In this document: piece after piece, positions 20,564 to 30,530 of the stretch
How positions within the stretch are numbered: position 1 is the first letter of the stretch
Layout: every line of letters starts with the position of its first letter
NCBI RefSeq assembly: GCF_900105945.1
Contig: NZ_FNSO01000004.1
Location: 3,162,001-3,226,000, forward strand
Length of the DNA: 64,000 bases
Direction: 5' to 3'
Source of the DNA: Amycolatopsis tolypomycina
GTDB taxonomy: Bacteria > Actinomycetota > Actinomycetes > Mycobacteriales > Pseudonocardiaceae
The notes under the pieces: model-generated
The model's database searches: none
What the model saw: only the letters and a program-made list of their open reading frames with translations
Told to the model about the DNA's origin: nothing
Made by a program: the position numbers and the translations under genes

Positions 20564-21474
20564 CTACGGGCGACGGCCGCCGGATTCATCGGGCAACCAC
20601 CCGATGAATCCGTGCCGCATCGCGAACAGCGCCGCCTGCGTCCGCGTCGAGACGCCGAGCTTCGCGTAGATGTGCTCCAGGTGGGTCGACACGGTCTTGC
20701 GCGAGACGGTCAGCGCGGCCGCGATCGCGGCGTTCGACAGCCCGCGCGCCAGCTGGACCAGCACTTCCGCCTCTCTGGCCGTCAGCCCGGACGCACCGGG
20801 CAGGGCCCGGCGCACCCGCCGCCCGGCCGCGGCCGGCACGGCGTCGACCGCCGGGCCGTCCGGCGCGGGTTTCCCCGGCGAGGACCTCCGCGGCGGCGGA
20901 CGCGGACACCGGCGCGCGATGCGGGCGCGGCTCGCCCAGGGCGTGCTAGACGTCCGCAGCCGCCAGCACCTCGCCGAGGCGCGGGTCGAGCGTGATCACC
21001 TCGTCCCAGGCGCGGATATCGTCGAGGCCGGCGAGCACCGTGGCGTGCCGGTCGAGGAAGCAGTCCACGAGCCGCGGGTCGAACTGCGTGCCCCGGCGTT
21101 CGCGGGCGACCGCGAGCGCGCCCTCGACCCCGGCCGTGTGGTGGAAGGCCTCGACGTTGTCGGCGAGGTGGACCAGCCGCATCGCCGGGGCGAGCTCGTC
21201 GCCGCCGGCCTGCCCGGGCACCCCACGGCCGTCCCAGCGCTCGAACGCCTGCAGCAGCGGGCGGCAGACGCCGAGGTGCCGCGCGACGAACAGCGCCATC
21301 GTCATCCCGGCGAGGTCCTCGTCGTGCGTGTCGGCGTACAGCTCGGTCCCGTCCCCGAACAGCCCGGCCAGCTCGCAACGACGTGTAGCAGGCCGCGGCC
21401 CGGATCCCGGGCTCGACGCCGGCCGCGTCGGCCAGCCGCAGCGTGATCACCGTCTGGCGCAGCACCCGCTCCAT
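20564..21474 (-). pseudogene. Decayed HD-GYP phosphohydrolase / LuxR regulator gene
   Basis: Fragments of one protein lie in order in different frames. The N-terminus (MERVLRQTVITLRLADAAG) runs to YTSL near 21376, then the frame shifts to ELAGLFGDGTELYADTHDED and on to FERWDGRGVPG, an HD-GYP-like segment. It stops at an in-frame TAG (20946-20948), reads on as HALGEPRPHRAP, shifts again near 20855, and ends in an intact LuxR helix-turn-helix (LTAREAEVLVQLARG, then TVSTHLEHIYAKLGV). Compared with my memory of the family (about 500 residues), the central HD-GYP core is largely deleted. At least one nonsense and two frameshift lesions make a working product unlikely. Confidence 0.8.
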
Positions 21475-21663
21475 CGGCCGACCTCGCTCAGCCCGGCCGC
21501 GCTGTCCTGCCGAGCTTCACAGGTGCCACACCGCTGACCGTGTTGGCTGATCGTGGGTCAGGTGCGTCCGCGTGCCGGATGAGCCGGACGACCGGGGGCG
21601 CAGTACGGTCGCACCGCGTGATCACCGTCGCGGGGGCGGCGCACGAGAATTCGAGGAGGCAGA

Positions 21664-22734
<1,071 letters not shown>

Positions 22735-22741
22735 CCCGGCG

Positions 22742-23686
22742 ATGGCGAAGAACGAGAAGGGCGAACGCCCTTCGTGGGCGCCGCCGATCCTGCGCGGCGA
22801 CCGGATGGAAGCCGGGCTCCGCACCCTGGAGCTCGACGTCCGCCGCCGGCTCGACGGGCTCCTGCAGGGCAACCACCTCGGCCTCGTGCCGGGGCCGGGG
22901 TCCGAGCCCGGCGAGGCCCGCCCGTACCAGCCCGGCGACGACGTGCGCCGGATGGACTGGGCGGTCACCGCCCGCACCACGACCCCGCACATCCGCGAGA
23001 CCGTGGCCGACCGCGAGCTGGAGACGTGGGTCGTCGCCGACCTGTCGGCGAGCCTCGACTTCGGCACGGCGCTGTGCGAGAAGCGCGACCTGGTGGTCTG
23101 CGCGGTCGCGGCGGTCGCCCACCTCACCGGCGGCGGCGGCAACCGGATCGGCGCGCTGATCTCCACCGGCGCCGACACGACCCGCATCCCGGCCCGCGGC
23201 GGCCTCGCGCACGCCCGCGGGCTGGTGCGCAAGCTCGCCGAGACACCGCGTGCGGCCGAGGGCACCCGGGGCGACTTCGCGACGGCGTTGGAGCAGCTGC
23301 GCCGTCCGCCGCGCCGGCGTGGCCTGGCCGTGGTGATCTCCGACTTCCTGGGCGAGGAGTCCTGGGAGCGGCCGCTGCGGGCACTGGGCGGGCGCCACGA
23401 ACTGATCGCGATCGAAGTCCTCGACCCGCGCGACGTCGACCTGCCCGAGGTGGGCACCGTCGTGCTGGCCGACCCGGAGACAGGGAAACAGCGCGAAGTG
23501 CACGCTTCGGCCTTGCTGCGCAAGGAGTTCGGGGCCGCGGCCCACGCCCACCGCCAGCGCGTGGCGGCCGGCCTGCGGCGGGCGGGCGCGGCCCACCTGA
23601 CGCTGCGCACGGACGCCGACTGGATCGCCGACATGGTGCGGTTCGTCGTCGCCCGCAAGCGCCGCTGGTCGGGGGGTGTGGCGTGA
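22742..23686 (+). CDS. DUF58 domain protein of the MoxR module
   Basis: This 314-residue protein carries the DUF58 signature RPYQPGDDVRRMDWAVTART (about residues 60-79), followed by a VWA-like region (ETWVVADLSASLDFG). DUF58 proteins accompany MoxR ATPases and are thought to take part in assembling or activating membrane or metal-centre complexes; the biochemical role is unknown. It starts 7 bp after moxR and is followed after 73 bp by the VWA gene, so all three are probably one transcript. No signal peptide or membrane segment is evident. Confidence 0.85.
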   Translation: MAKNEKGERPSWAPPILRGDRMEAGLRTLELDVRRRLDGLLQGNHLGLVPGPGSEPGEARPYQPGDDVRRMDWAVTARTTTPHIRETVADRELETWVVADLSASLDFGTALCEKRDLVVCAVAAVAHLTGGGGNRIGALISTGADTTRIPARGGLAHARGLVRKLAETPRAAEGTRGDFATALEQLRRPPRRRGLAVVISDFLGEESWERPLRALGGRHELIAIEVLDPRDVDLPEVGTVVLADPETGKQREVHASALLRKEFGAAAHAHRQRVAAGLRRAGAAHLTLRTDADWIADMVRFVVARKRRWSGGVA

Positions 23687-23759
23687 GGGAGCTTGCGACC
23701 GAGCCATTCAACACAGCGTTGCCGGCTCAGGCGGCACCGGGCGTCAGCGAGGTGTGCGC

Positions 23760-24740
23760 GTGAGTCTGACGGGGTTTGCATCGCCGTGGTGGTTCTTGCT
23801 GCTGATCGCGGTGGCCGCGGTCGCCGTCGGGTACGTGCTCGCCCAGCGGGCGCGCCGGAAGCGGACCATGCGGTTCGCGAACCTGGACCTGCTGGAGAAG
23901 GTCGCGCCGAAGAGCCAGGGCTGGGTCCGGCACGTGCCGGCGGTGCTGATCGTGCTGTCGCTGCTGCTGCTCACGGTGGCGCTGGCCGGGCCGACGGCCG
24001 AGCAGAAGGTGCCGCGCAACCGGGCGACGGTGATGCTGGTGATCGACGTGTCGCTGTCGATGGAGGCCACCGACGTCGCCCCGACGCGGCTGCAGGCGGC
24101 CCAGGAGGCGGCGACGAGCTTCGCGCGCAACATGACACCGGGCATCAACCTGGGGCTGATTTCGTTCGCGGGCACGGCGACGGTGCTGGTCAACCCGACC
24201 ACCGACCGCAACGGCGTGATCAAGGCGATCGAGAACCTGAAACTGGCCCAGTCGACGGCGACCGGCGAAGGCATCTTCGCGGCCCTGCAGTCGGTGGAGA
24301 GCTTCTCGAGCGTCGTCGGCGGGGCAGACGGGCCACCGCCGGCGCGGATCGTGCTGATGTCGGACGGGAAGCAGACGGTCCCGGAGGACCTGTACGCGGC
24401 CCGCGGCGGCTACACGGCGGCGCAGGCGGCGAAGCAGGCGGGCGTGCCGATCTCGTCGATCTCGTTCGGCACCACCCACGGCTCGGTCGACATCGACGGC
24501 AAGGCCCAGCCGGTCAGCGTGGACGACGAGTCCCTGCGCGAAATAGCCCGGCTCTCCGGCGGCGACTTCTACAAGGCGGCCAGTGCGGAGGAGCTGAAGA
24601 AGGTCTACGCCGACCTCGGCGAGCAGATCGGCTACGAGCTCAAGGACGCCGACGCGAGCAAGCCGTGGGTGGTGGTGGGGACGCTGATCCTGATGCTGGG
24701 CGCGGCGGCGAGTCTGTTCTTCGGACAGAGACTCCCCTGA
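23760..24740 (+). CDS. BatA-like VWA-domain membrane protein
   Basis: This 326-residue protein has two N-terminal membrane helices (about residues 9-28, and about 58-78 VLIVLSLLLLTVALAG), a von Willebrand A domain with the MIDAS motif DVSLS (about 97-101), and a C-terminal membrane helix (VVVGTLILMLGAAASLFFG). This is the Aerotolerance/BatA layout, the usual third member of MoxR-DUF58-VWA operons. GTG 23760 sits just downstream of GCGAGG. The gene closes the module and is followed 4 bp later by a perfect 30-bp palindrome. Confidence 0.87.
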   Translation: MSLTGFASPWWFLLLIAVAAVAVGYVLAQRARRKRTMRFANLDLLEKVAPKSQGWVRHVPAVLIVLSLLLLTVALAGPTAEQKVPRNRATVMLVIDVSLSMEATDVAPTRLQAAQEAATSFARNMTPGINLGLISFAGTATVLVNPTTDRNGVIKAIENLKLAQSTATGEGIFAALQSVESFSSVVGGADGPPPARIVLMSDGKQTVPEDLYAARGGYTAAQAAKQAGVPISSISFGTTHGSVDIDGKAQPVSVDDESLREIARLSGGDFYKAASAEELKKVYADLGEQIGYELKDADASKPWVVVGTLILMLGAAASLFFGQRLP

Positions 24741-24744
24741 CCGC

Positions 24745-24774
24745 AGGCGGCACTTTCACGTGAAAGTGCCGCCT
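24745..24774. terminator. Perfect 30-bp palindrome, bidirectional terminator
   Basis: AGGCGGCACTTTCAC (24745-24759) is followed directly by its exact complement GTGAAAGTGCCGCCT (24760-24774), between two convergent operons. The core GCACTTTCACGTGAAAGTGC recurs almost exactly in the terminator after mshC (44792-44833), so this is also a repeat family. Confidence 0.8.
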
Positions 24775-24778
24775 CTGG

Positions 24779-25288
24779 TCAGGCTCGGCGGACGCCGTAG
24801 AGGCTGCCGCCGAGCAGGGTCACCCCGGCGAGGGTGCCGCTGAGGAACGGGACCCACTCCGCGGCGCTCCCGAGCAAACCCAGCCCGACCACGCCGAGTG
24901 CGGTCAGGACCACGCCGACCACGAGGATCGAGCGCGTCTTCCACGCCGACGCGAGGGCGACGAAGTGCAGGCCGACGATCGTGGCGATCCAGGCGACGTT
25001 GGCCTGCGCCGGCGCGTCCAGCAGACGCAGGACGAAGAAGCCCGCGAACAGGAGCACGACCTCGCCGAGCACGATAAAGCGGTAGCTCGGGCCGAACATC
25101 GGGCGGCCCTCCAGCGTTGGGCGGCCGCCCGCGCGGACGCCGAGGATGATCACCGCCGCCAGGGCGAGGACGGCGAGGGCGCGTAGCACCCAGCCGAGTG
25201 GTGCGGGGAGTGGGTCGCCGGAGTTGACGAGGACGAAGACCGTGCCGAACGCGGCGCCGATGAGCGCCCCCAGGAACTGCTGTCGCAT
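24779..25288 (-). CDS. Integral membrane protein, function unknown
   Basis: I do not recognise a family. The 169-residue protein is mostly hydrophobic, with five or six predicted helices (for example GALIGAAFGTVFVLV near residues 7-21, VLALAAVIILGV near 40-51, and VLTALGVVGLGLLG near 130-143). It has no obvious soluble domain or catalytic motif. ATG 25288 follows trmL by 9 bp, making it the last gene of a close-packed minus-strand run that begins with the transporter at 30521. It ends directly at a strong palindromic terminator. Confidence 0.6.
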   Translation of the reverse strand: MRQQFLGALIGAAFGTVFVLVNSGDPLPAPLGWVLRALAVLALAAVIILGVRAGGRPTLEGRPMFGPSYRFIVLGEVVLLFAGFFVLRLLDAPAQANVAWIATIVGLHFVALASAWKTRSILVVGVVLTALGVVGLGLLGSAAEWVPFLSGTLAGVTLLGGSLYGVRRA

Positions 25289-25297
25289 TCGGCGAAC

Positions 25298-25753
25298 CTA
25301 CCGGAAGCCGTTCTGGCGCCACGCTTCGTAGACCGTGATGGCCGCCGTGTTGGCCAGGTTGAGCGACCGGTTGGACGGCCGCATCGGGAGGCGGACCCGG
25401 TCGGTCACCTCCGGTGCTTCCTGGACCTCCGCGGGCAGGCCCACCGATTCCGGTCCGAACATCAGGACGTCGCCCGGTGCGTAGGCGACGTCGGTGTACA
25501 GCCGCGTCGCCGACGCCGTGAACGCGTAGACCTTGGCCGGCAGCAACGCTTCCCAGGCCGCGGCGAGCGATGCGTGGACGTGCACGCGGGCCAGGTCGTG
25601 GTAGTCCAGGCCGGCGCGGCGCAGCTGCTTGTCCTCCAGCGTGAAGCCGAGCGGCTCGACCAGGTGCAGTTCGCAGCCGGTGTTGGCGGCCAGGCGGATC
25701 GCGTTGCCGGTGTTGGGCGGGATTTCCGGCTGGTAGAAGAGAATGCGGAACAC
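25298..25753 (-). CDS. trmL: tRNA (cytidine/uridine-34 2'-O)-methyltransferase TrmL
   Basis: This 151-residue SPOUT methyltransferase modifies the wobble base of tRNA-Leu. The whole family pattern is visible: YQPEIPPNTGNAIRLAANTG at the N-terminus (about residues 8-27), HLVEPLGF, LMFGPESVGLP (about 97-107), and the knot motif LPMRPSNRSLNLANTAAI at the C-terminus. GTG start at 25753. It lies 3 bp after the thioesterase gene in the minus-strand run. Confidence 0.93.
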   Translation of the reverse strand: MFRILFYQPEIPPNTGNAIRLAANTGCELHLVEPLGFTLEDKQLRRAGLDYHDLARVHVHASLAAAWEALLPAKVYAFTASATRLYTDVAYAPGDVLMFGPESVGLPAEVQEAPEVTDRVRLPMRPSNRSLNLANTAAITVYEAWRQNGFR

Positions 25754-25756
25754 GGG

Positions 25757-26179
25757 CTAGTCCCCGAGCAGGGTCGCGTAGACCTTGCGCACGGCTTCGG
25801 GCGGCGCCTGCGGCCGCAGCGTGGCCGGGTCGATGAACACGTACCGGATGGTCGCCGCCGCGATCAGGGTCTCGGCGCGGTGGATCTCGAAGTCGAAGAT
25901 CAGCGACGTCGTCCCGAGGTGGTTCAGGTACTGGGTGACGACCAGGTCGTCGTCGTAGCGGGCGGGGGAGCGGAACTTGAGGTTCGCCTCCGCGACCACG
26001 ACGTCGGCGCCGTGCGCGAGGAACTCCTCATGCGAACCGAACAGCGCCTTCTCCGCCTCGAAGGAGCACATGTCCACATAGGCCAGGTAGTGGGCGTTGA
26101 AGACGATGCCCTGGCCGTCGCACTCGTGGTAGCGCACGCGCAGCGGCATCTCGGCGATCGGGCGGCGAGGTGCGGTCAC
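25757..26179 (-). CDS. Acyl-CoA thioesterase, hotdog fold (YbgC/4HBT-like)
   Basis: This 140-residue single hotdog-domain protein has the 4-hydroxybenzoyl-CoA-thioesterase-like motif VRYHECDGQGIVFNAHYLAY (about residues 15-34), in which the Asp is the usual catalytic residue, and later TSLIFDFEI. It hydrolyses an acyl-CoA of unknown identity. GTG start at 26179. Spacing is 14 bp to the upstream TAXI gene and 3 bp to downstream trmL, so it is translated from the same minus-strand transcript. Confidence 0.82.
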   Translation of the reverse strand: MTAPRRPIAEMPLRVRYHECDGQGIVFNAHYLAYVDMCSFEAEKALFGSHEEFLAHGADVVVAEANLKFRSPARYDDDLVVTQYLNHLGTTSLIFDFEIHRAETLIAAATIRYVFIDPATLRPQAPPEAVRKVYATLLGD

Positions 26180-26193
26180 CCGCTCAATCTAGT

Positions 26194-27138
26194 TCAGCCG
26201 TGCAGCGCCCGGTACGCGGCCGCCGCGCCGGGCTGCAGGGGCACCGGCTGGGTCCCGATGAGCGTCCGCACGTCGAGGAACTGCGTCCCCACCGCCTCGG
26301 CCGGGACCAGCGCGGTGGCGTGAGCGACGAGCAGCCGGACCACCGCCGCGGCGACGTCGTCCGGCAACGACGGTGCGCACACCAGCAGGTTCGCCACGCC
26401 GATCGTGCTCAGCGCGCCCACCCCGCGGTACGCGCCGTCGGGGACCTGGACCTGGTCGTACACCGGGCCGTACGCCGCGCGCAGGGCCGGGACCACCGAC
26501 TCCAGGGGCAGCAGCGCGATCGGCGTCGTGCGGTTCAGCTCGGCCAGCTTCGGCGTCGGGACGCCGCCCGACCACAGCATCGCGTCGATGCGGCGGCCGG
26601 CCAGCGCGCGGACGGCGTCGTCGAACAGCAGGTGCCGGGCGTCCACCGGGACGCCCGCCCTGGCGAACAGGCGCTCGCCGAGCTGGGCCGCGCCCGAGCC
26701 GCCCGCGCCCAGGGACACCGGGCGCCCGGCCAGGTCGGCCAGGCGGCGCACCGGGCCGTCCGCCCGCACCACCAGCTGCAGGTAGTTCTCGTACACCCGG
26801 CCGAGCGCGCGCAGCGGCACCTGCGCGGCGAACGGCGGCCCGCCGCCGAGCGCTGTCTGGGCGACGTCGGCGAGCACCAGCCCGAGGTCGGCCTGCCCCC
26901 GCTGCACCAGGCCGACGTTGGCCACGCTCGCCTCGGTCGGCACGGCGGTCGCGTGCAGCAGCGGTTCCGCGCGGTTCAGCTCGGCCGAAAGCAGCTCGGC
27001 GAAGGCGAGGTAGAACCCGCCGCGCTCGCCGGCGGCGATCGTCAGCGGGCGTTCCGGACCGCGGTAGCCCGACGTCGAACACCCGGCCAGCGCGAGGCCG
27101 AGGCCGCCGAGCAGGGCCGTGCGGCGGGTGAGTGTCAT
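26194..27138 (-). CDS. TAXI-family solute-binding lipoprotein (orphan TRAP component)
   Basis: This 314-residue exported protein starts with a Tat/Sec-like RRTALLGGLGLALAGC; LAGC is a lipobox, so it is probably membrane-anchored. The mature part matches TAXI (TRAP-associated) binding proteins: ERGGFYLAFAELLSAEL, EASVANVGLVQRGQADLGL, and GAGGSGAAQLGERLF. TAXI proteins usually bind dicarboxylates or amino acids for TRAP transporters, but no TRAP membrane subunit is nearby. The start overlaps the histidine-kinase stop by 4 bp, so it may present ligand to that sensor rather than to a transporter; that is inference. Confidence 0.85.
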   Translation of the reverse strand: MTLTRRTALLGGLGLALAGCSTSGYRGPERPLTIAAGERGGFYLAFAELLSAELNRAEPLLHATAVPTEASVANVGLVQRGQADLGLVLADVAQTALGGGPPFAAQVPLRALGRVYENYLQLVVRADGPVRRLADLAGRPVSLGAGGSGAAQLGERLFARAGVPVDARHLLFDDAVRALAGRRIDAMLWSGGVPTPKLAELNRTTPIALLPLESVVPALRAAYGPVYDQVQVPDGAYRGVGALSTIGVANLLVCAPSLPDDVAAAVVRLLVAHATALVPAEAVGTQFLDVRTLIGTQPVPLQPGAAAAYRALHG

Positions 27139-28529
27139 GCCCGCACCTCCTGCAGCGGCAGCGTGACGCGGACTTCGAGGCCGTGCGGGTCCGCCTGCCG
27201 CAGTTCGAGGACGCCGCCGCGGGTGCGCACCTGCTGGTGGGCGATGGCCAGGCCGAGGCCGGTGCCGCGCGGCGCCCCCTCACCCCCGGCGCGCCAGAAT
27301 CGTTCGGTCGCCCGCGCTCTGTCCTCTTCGGACAGTCCGGGGCCGTCGTCGGCGACGACGAGGGTGGCCGCCGACGCGCCGCTTTCCCAGTCGGTGGTGA
27401 TCTTCGCGCCGCGGCCGGCGTAGTGGACGGCGTTGTCCAGCAACACGTCGAGGATCTGCGCGAGCTCGCCTTCCGGGCAGCGCACGGTCACCGGCTCGTC
27501 GTGCCCCGGCGGCGGGACGATCGTCGCACCCGCGTCCTCGGCGGCCGGGCGCCAGGCGTCGACGCGCTCGGCGAGCACGGACGCCAGGTCGCACGCCTCG
27601 TCCGTGCCGCCGGCCGCGACGCGCGTCGCGGTGCTCTCGGCCAGGGCGAGCGCGAGCAGGCCGTCGAGGAGCTTCTCCAGGCGTTCGACCTCGGCGACGG
27701 TCGCCCGGTAGGTGGTGTCGTCGCCCTCGATGCGCCCGGCCAGGGAGTCGACGCGCAGGCGCAGCGCGGCCATCGGGTTGCGCAGCTGGTGCGAAGCGTC
27801 GGCGACCAGCCGGTGCTGCTGCTCGGCGGCCTCCAGCACGGCCTCGGACATCCGGTTGACCTCGGCGGCGAGGGACCGCAGCTCGCGCGGCCCGGCGCGT
27901 TCCGGGACGTGCGCGCGGTGCCCGCCGGCCACGGCCAGCACGCCGGTCTCGAGCTCGTGCAGCGGCCGCACCATCCACCGGGCCAGCACCACGGCGAGCA
28001 GCACGAACACCACCGCGACCAGCACCGCGCCTGCCCCGATCGTGCCCCAGCCGGTGGCGACGTCCGCGGCCGCCGCCGTCACCGACGCGCGCAGCACGAC
28101 CACCCCGGCCACGCGCGTGCCGGTGCCGACCGGCCGGGCGAAGTAGGCCGGTTCGGCCGACCACGGGTCGAGCCGGTCCACCCGCGGTGCCGGTTCGTTG
28201 CGCATCGCCGCCTCCACCAGCGCGCGCACCGCCGGGTCGGCCGCGGTCAGGCCGCCCGCCTGCACCAGCGGGAGCCGCCGGGCGTCGACGATGACGACGC
28301 CTTCGCCGTACAGCTGGGCGTAGCGCTCGGCGTCGGCTGCCAGCGCCGCCGGGTCGCGGGTGTCGACGGCCTGCTGGGCGAGCACGACGAACCGGTCGAC
28401 GTCGGCCGTGCGGGAGATGACCAGCTGCTGGGTGCGCTGCTCGGCGGTGACGGTCAGCAGCGGCACGGCGAACGCGGCGACCACCGCGAGGGCGAGGGCG
28501 ACCAGGACCACCAGCAGCCGGGTGCGCAC
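27135..28529 (-). CDS. Sensor histidine kinase, TctE-like
   Basis: This 464-residue kinase has a first membrane helix (about residues 4-24), an extracytoplasmic sensor domain (about 25-155), a second helix (about 163-183), a HAMP region, and a HisKA domain with phospho-acceptor His247 in DASHQLRNPMAAL. The HATPase domain carries an N box (LLDNAVHYAG), G1 VADDGPGL and GTGLGLAI. It pairs with the OmpR-type regulator 4 bp upstream. The layout resembles TctE, which controls tricarboxylate uptake; with the neighbouring MHS-type carboxylate transporter and the TAXI lipoprotein this suggests carboxylate sensing. Confidence 0.88.
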   Translation of the reverse strand: MRTRLLVVLVALALAVVAAFAVPLLTVTAEQRTQQLVISRTADVDRFVVLAQQAVDTRDPAALAADAERYAQLYGEGVVIVDARRLPLVQAGGLTAADPAVRALVEAAMRNEPAPRVDRLDPWSAEPAYFARPVGTGTRVAGVVVLRASVTAAAADVATGWGTIGAGAVLVAVVFVLLAVVLARWMVRPLHELETGVLAVAGGHRAHVPERAGPRELRSLAAEVNRMSEAVLEAAEQQHRLVADASHQLRNPMAALRLRVDSLAGRIEGDDTTYRATVAEVERLEKLLDGLLALALAESTATRVAAGGTDEACDLASVLAERVDAWRPAAEDAGATIVPPPGHDEPVTVRCPEGELAQILDVLLDNAVHYAGRGAKITTDWESGASAATLVVADDGPGLSEEDRARATERFWRAGGEGAPRGTGLGLAIAHQQVRTRGGVLELRQADPHGLEVRVTLPLQEVRA

Positions 28530-28533
28530 GGGC

Positions 28534-29202
28534 TCAGTCCCGGCCGAGCCGGTAGCCGAAGCCGCGGATCGTGGTGAGCAGGCCCGGCCGGTCGAGCTTG
28601 GCGCGCAGGCCGGTCAGGTGGACGTCGAGCGAGCGCGACACCGCGAGGTAGGCGTCGCCCCAGACCTCGTCCATCAGCTGCTGGCGGCTGACCGCGGTGC
28701 CGGGGCGGGCGGCGAGCACGGCCAGGATCTCGAATTCCTTGGTGGTGAGCCCGATGTCGTGCCCGGCGACCAGCACCCGGCGGGCGCCGAGGTCGATCTC
28801 GACGTCCTCGACGCGCACGACGTCACCGGCCGGGGTGGCCCGGGCGACCGCGCGCCGCACGACGGCGTCCATCCGGGCCAGCAGCTCGGCCAGCCGCACC
28901 GGCTTGGTGAGGTAGTCGTCGGCGCCGAGCCGCAGCCCGCGCACGACCGAGCGTTCGTCGCCGCGGGCGGTCAGCACGATGACCGGGACCGGCGAGACGG
29001 CCCGGATCTTGCGGAGGACGTCGAGGCCGTCGAGGTCGGGCAGGCCCAGGTCCAGCAGGACGAGGTCGGCGCTGCGGTGGTGGTGCAGGGCGTCGGCCCC
29101 GCGGCCGACGCTGGTGACGGGATGACCGCGCGCGTGCAGCGACTCGGCGAGCGCGCCGGCGACACCCGCGTCGTCTTCGACGAGGAGCACGCGCACGGTC
29201 AT
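28534..29202 (-). CDS. OmpR/PhoB-type response regulator, TctD-like
   Basis: This 222-residue regulator has an N-terminal receiver domain with acidic pocket EDD (about residues 9-11), phospho-acceptor Asp51 in LLDLGLPD and the conserved Lys in LTKPVRL. A C-terminal winged helix follows, with LTTKEFEILAVLAARPG and TIRGFGYRLG. ATG 29202 was chosen as the normal receiver start (MTVRVLLVEDD). It begins 8 bp after the transporter stop and precedes its kinase by 4 bp. It probably controls the transporter and itself. Confidence 0.9.
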   Translation of the reverse strand: MTVRVLLVEDDAGVAGALAESLHARGHPVTSVGRGADALHHHRSADLVLLDLGLPDLDGLDVLRKIRAVSPVPVIVLTARGDERSVVRGLRLGADDYLTKPVRLAELLARMDAVVRRAVARATPAGDVVRVEDVEIDLGARRVLVAGHDIGLTTKEFEILAVLAARPGTAVSRQQLMDEVWGDAYLAVSRSLDVHLTGLRAKLDRPGLLTTIRGFGYRLGRD

Positions 29203-29210
29203 CCCCTTCG

Positions 29211-30521
29211 TCAGCGCTTCTCCAGCTCGGAGGTCTTGGAGGTTTCCCGCATTGTGCCGTAGACGATCAGCGACACCAGGACACAGCCCGCGACGTACCA
29301 GAAGAACACCGTTTCGTGGCCGGCGCTCTTCAGCGCCTGGGCGATCAGCTCGGCGGTGCCGCCGAAGATCGCCACGGTCAGCGCGTACGGCAGCCCGACG
29401 CCGATGGCGCGGATCTTCGTCGGGAACAGCTCGGCCTTCACGATGGCGTTGATCGAGGTGTACCCGGCGACGATGACCAGGCCGGCCAGCACGAGGAAGA
29501 ACGCGCCGACGGGGTTGCGGGTCGAGCCCATGACGGTCATGAGCGGGACGGTGAGCAGCGTGCCGCCGATGCCGAAGAACAGCAGCAGCGGGCGGCGGCC
29601 GATCCGGTCGGACAGCCGCCCGAACACCGGCTGCAGGAAGGCGGCGACGAGGATCGCGCAGAACAGCACGATGGTGACCTGCCGGCGCGGGATGTGCGCG
29701 GTGTTCTCCAGGAACTTCTGGCTGTAGGTGGCGAAGGTGTAGAAGCCGACGGTGCCGCCCAGGGTGAGCCCGACGACGAGCGCGATCTCCTTCGGGTACT
29801 TGATCAGCGCGCGCAGGGTGCCGCGTTCGCCCTTGTCGTCGGCGGCTTCGCGCTGGTAGCTCTCGGATTCCTCCATGCCGCGCCGCAGCCACATGACGGT
29901 GAGCGCGGCGACGGTGCCGACGGCGAACGCGATCCGCCAGCCCCACGACGTCAGCTGCTGCTCGGTGAGGATCGCCTGCAGGATCAGCTGCAGGCCCAGG
30001 GCCAGCAGCTGGCCGCCGTAGAGCGTCACGTACTGGAAGCTGGAGTAGAAGCCGCGCTTGCCGGGAGTGGCCACTTCGGACAGGTAGGTCGCCGAGGTGG
30101 AGTACTCGCCGCCGACCGACAGGCCCTGGATCAGCCGGGCGGTGAGCAGCAGGATCGGCGCGGCGATCCCGATGGTGTGGTAGCTCGGCGTGACGGCGAT
30201 GAGCAGCGAGCCGCCCGCCATCAGCGTCACCGAGAGCACCAGCGCGCTGCGGCGGCCGAACCGGTCGGCGAACCGGCCGAGCATCCACCCGCCCAGCGGC
30301 CGCATGAGGAACCCGACGGCGAACACGGCCGCGGACCCGAGGAAGGCGGCCGTGGTGTCGGTGGTGGGGAAGAAGGACTTGGCGAAGTAGGTGGTGAACG
30401 CCGCGTAGGCGTACCAGTCGTACCACTCGACCAAGTTGCCGATCGAGCCGCGCAGCACGTTGCCGATCACGCGCTTCTCGCTGACGGCGGCCGGGGTGGG
30501 GCTGTTGAGCCGGGTTGTCAT
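29211..30521 (-). CDS. MFS transporter, metabolite:H+ symporter (MHS) family
   Basis: This 436-residue transporter has twelve predicted helices. MHS/KgtP-type features are GNLVEWYDWYAY at the N-terminus, the loop motif GRFADRFGRRSAL (about residues 80-92), GLSVGGEYSTSATYLSE, and a matching loop GRLSDRIGRRPLL in the second half. The family imports dicarboxylates, alpha-ketoglutarate, proline or shikimate with protons. GGAGG lies 8 nt before the ATG. It is the promoter-proximal gene of a minus-strand run with a TctDE-like two-component system. A 100-bp repeated non-coding element begins 10 bp upstream of its start. Confidence 0.88.
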   Translation of the reverse strand: MTTRLNSPTPAAVSEKRVIGNVLRGSIGNLVEWYDWYAYAAFTTYFAKSFFPTTDTTAAFLGSAAVFAVGFLMRPLGGWMLGRFADRFGRRSALVLSVTLMAGGSLLIAVTPSYHTIGIAAPILLLTARLIQGLSVGGEYSTSATYLSEVATPGKRGFYSSFQYVTLYGGQLLALGLQLILQAILTEQQLTSWGWRIAFAVGTVAALTVMWLRRGMEESESYQREAADDKGERGTLRALIKYPKEIALVVGLTLGGTVGFYTFATYSQKFLENTAHIPRRQVTIVLFCAILVAAFLQPVFGRLSDRIGRRPLLLFFGIGGTLLTVPLMTVMGSTRNPVGAFFLVLAGLVIVAGYTSINAIVKAELFPTKIRAIGVGLPYALTVAIFGGTAELIAQALKSAGHETVFFWYVAGCVLVSLIVYGTMRETSKTSELEKR

Positions 30522-30530
30522 CGTCGACCT

